From JAQVSH01 sp964451605 (lineage in GTDB: Bacteria; Bacteroidota; Bacteroidia; Bacteroidales; UBA4181): a DNA stretch of 7,270 bases. Positions 6,914 through 7,270 of this stretch are shown here, piece by piece. Each line of letters starts with the position of its first letter. The first letter of the stretch is position 1. The stretch spans positions 1 to 7,270 of the forward strand of contig CAYVJA010000094.1 of the NCBI GenBank assembly GCA_964451605.1. Reading direction: 5' to 3'. The notes under the pieces were generated by a model. The model did not search any database and was not told the origin of the DNA. It was given only the letters and a program-made list of their open reading frames with translations. Position numbers and translations under genes: made by a program.

Positions 6914-7176
6914 ACGCTTACTAATGGTATTTTCCGAATTGCATTACACTGGAATTGTAAAAAAATGGAAATTTTACACATTATGAAGAACTAACATTCA
7001 AACGAAAATAGCAAAAGAAATAATAACGGCATTTCTCAATCATAAAAATTTTGCATTTTCTAAAACAGGTACTATTTTCATCCCGGAATTACCACAAATA
7101 GGTTTGGCTCATTATTTGATAATACATTATACGCTATCTTTCATGGAAATGGCGTCAAGCCAAACATCCTATTTCT
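6914..7176. other. AT-rich non-coding tract between S41 remnant and tfoX-like gene
   Basis: This stretch holds no intact gene. At 6956-6978 there is a 7-bp inverted repeat (TGTAAAA / TTTTACA, 9-nt centre) without a following T-run typical of a terminator; it lies upstream of the S41 remnant and could be an old operator. From 7071 a degraded Fic coding segment begins, described separately. The + frame 6987-7206 is open but has no suitable start. Confidence 0.5.
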
Positions 7177-7179
7177 ATG
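7071..7179 (+). pseudogene. Remnant of a second fic gene (active-site region only)
   Basis: Codons from 7071 read TIFIPELPQIGLAHY, which matches AIFIPELLKIGLVHY of the intact Fic protein at 11 of 15 positions. In the intact protein this segment leads directly to HPFLDGNGR. Here the downstream DNA reads HGNGV only in a different frame (from 7142), and GGA begins 29 rather than 30 bases after the HY codons, so there is a net one-base deletion. The catalytic His-Pro-Phe is not recognisable and the shifted frame ends at TGA 7178-7180, overlapping the next ATG. The 5' part (Fic_N and inhibitory helix) is missing or unrecognisable; a possible upstream match, EIITAFLNHKN, is weak. The nucleotide sequence differs considerably from the intact copy, so this is an old or separately acquired paralogue. 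Confidence 0.65.
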
Positions 7180-7270
7180 AGCAACTTATCGAAACAGATC
7201 AATATCGGGAAAGAGACTGAAGCCAAACTGCTTCAGGTGGGCGTTTCATCGTATGCCGAACTTGTGGCCA
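7177..7270 (+). CDS. TfoX/Sxy C-terminal-domain protein, N-terminal part (cut by window end)
   Basis: The frame from ATG 7177 is open to the window edge and encodes MSNLSKQINIGKETEAKLLQ followed by VGVSSYAELVA. This is the start of a TfoX C-terminal-like domain, a helix-hairpin-helix fold whose hallmark is N-[IM]-G/S-xxx-E-xx-L-xx-[VAL]-G-I-xS-xx-xL. Bacteroidota commonly carry this domain as a stand-alone protein of roughly 80-100 residues. In gamma-proteobacteria the full TfoX/Sxy protein promotes competence gene expression; the short versions are uncharacterised and no competence role should be assumed. The start lies at the end of the Fic remnant. A possible -7 element, TATCTTTC at 7135-7142, is one base off consensus and has no well-spaced -33 partner. 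Confidence 0.75.
   Translation, partial: MSNLSKQINIGKETEAKLLQVGVSSYAELVA

Noticed and set aside
6778..6981. A 67-codon - strand frame starting MCKISIFLQ
   Set aside because: It overlaps the S41 remnant in a different frame and resembles no family; the remnant frame carries the signal peptide and the S41 C-terminus.

Overview
This window looks like a chromosomal accessory region of a Bacteroidota bacterium, possibly a Bacteroidales or Marinilabiliales-type polysaccharide degrader; that placement is inferred. The evidence is a perfect Bacteroidota-type promoter (TTTG, 20 bp, TAnnTTTG) upstream of a Fic gene, lipoprotein signals ending in AGC, secreted carbohydrate-active enzymes, A-rich translation starts with little Shine-Dalgarno signal, and close family resemblance of the proteins. 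I see no rRNA, tRNA, CRISPR array or insertion sequence.

Layout, left to right: (1) the 3' end of a dinD-like DNA-damage-inducible gene on +, cut by the window edge. (2) Two genes on -, probably co-transcribed: a lipoprotein SGNH esterase of the rhamnogalacturonan acetylesterase type, followed by a secreted alpha/beta-hydrolase esterase. (3) A 355-bp intergenic region between divergent genes, holding a well-defined fic promoter overlapped by a phased set of TTAAAT/ATTTAA sites. (4) A class II Fic AMP-transferase with a C-terminal winged helix. (5) A secreted GH43-type glycosidase with a C-terminal F5/8 type C domain, followed after 5 bp by a 12-TM MFS transporter. (6) A decayed tail on the right: a - strand remnant of an S41 peptidase lipoprotein whose start codon is directly followed by TAA and whose middle is missing; a + strand remnant of a second Fic gene; and the 5' end of a small TfoX C-terminal-domain gene cut by the window edge.

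The three carbohydrate enzymes fit removal of ester groups from, and side-chain trimming of, pectin or acetylated hemicellulose. The esterases would strip acetyl or methyl groups, GH43 would cleave exposed arabinosyl or xylosyl residues, and the MFS protein may move a product or unrelated compound. No SusC/SusD pair, sensor or TonB-dependent receptor lies here, so this is at most a fragment of a polysaccharide utilisation locus. Fic, dinD, the Fic remnant and the S41 remnant suggest a plastic region that has lost and gained genes.

I found no clearly novel system. The points most worth checking are the phased repeats over the fic promoter, the Fic remnant 3.2 kb downstream of the intact fic gene, and the doubly inactivated S41 gene.
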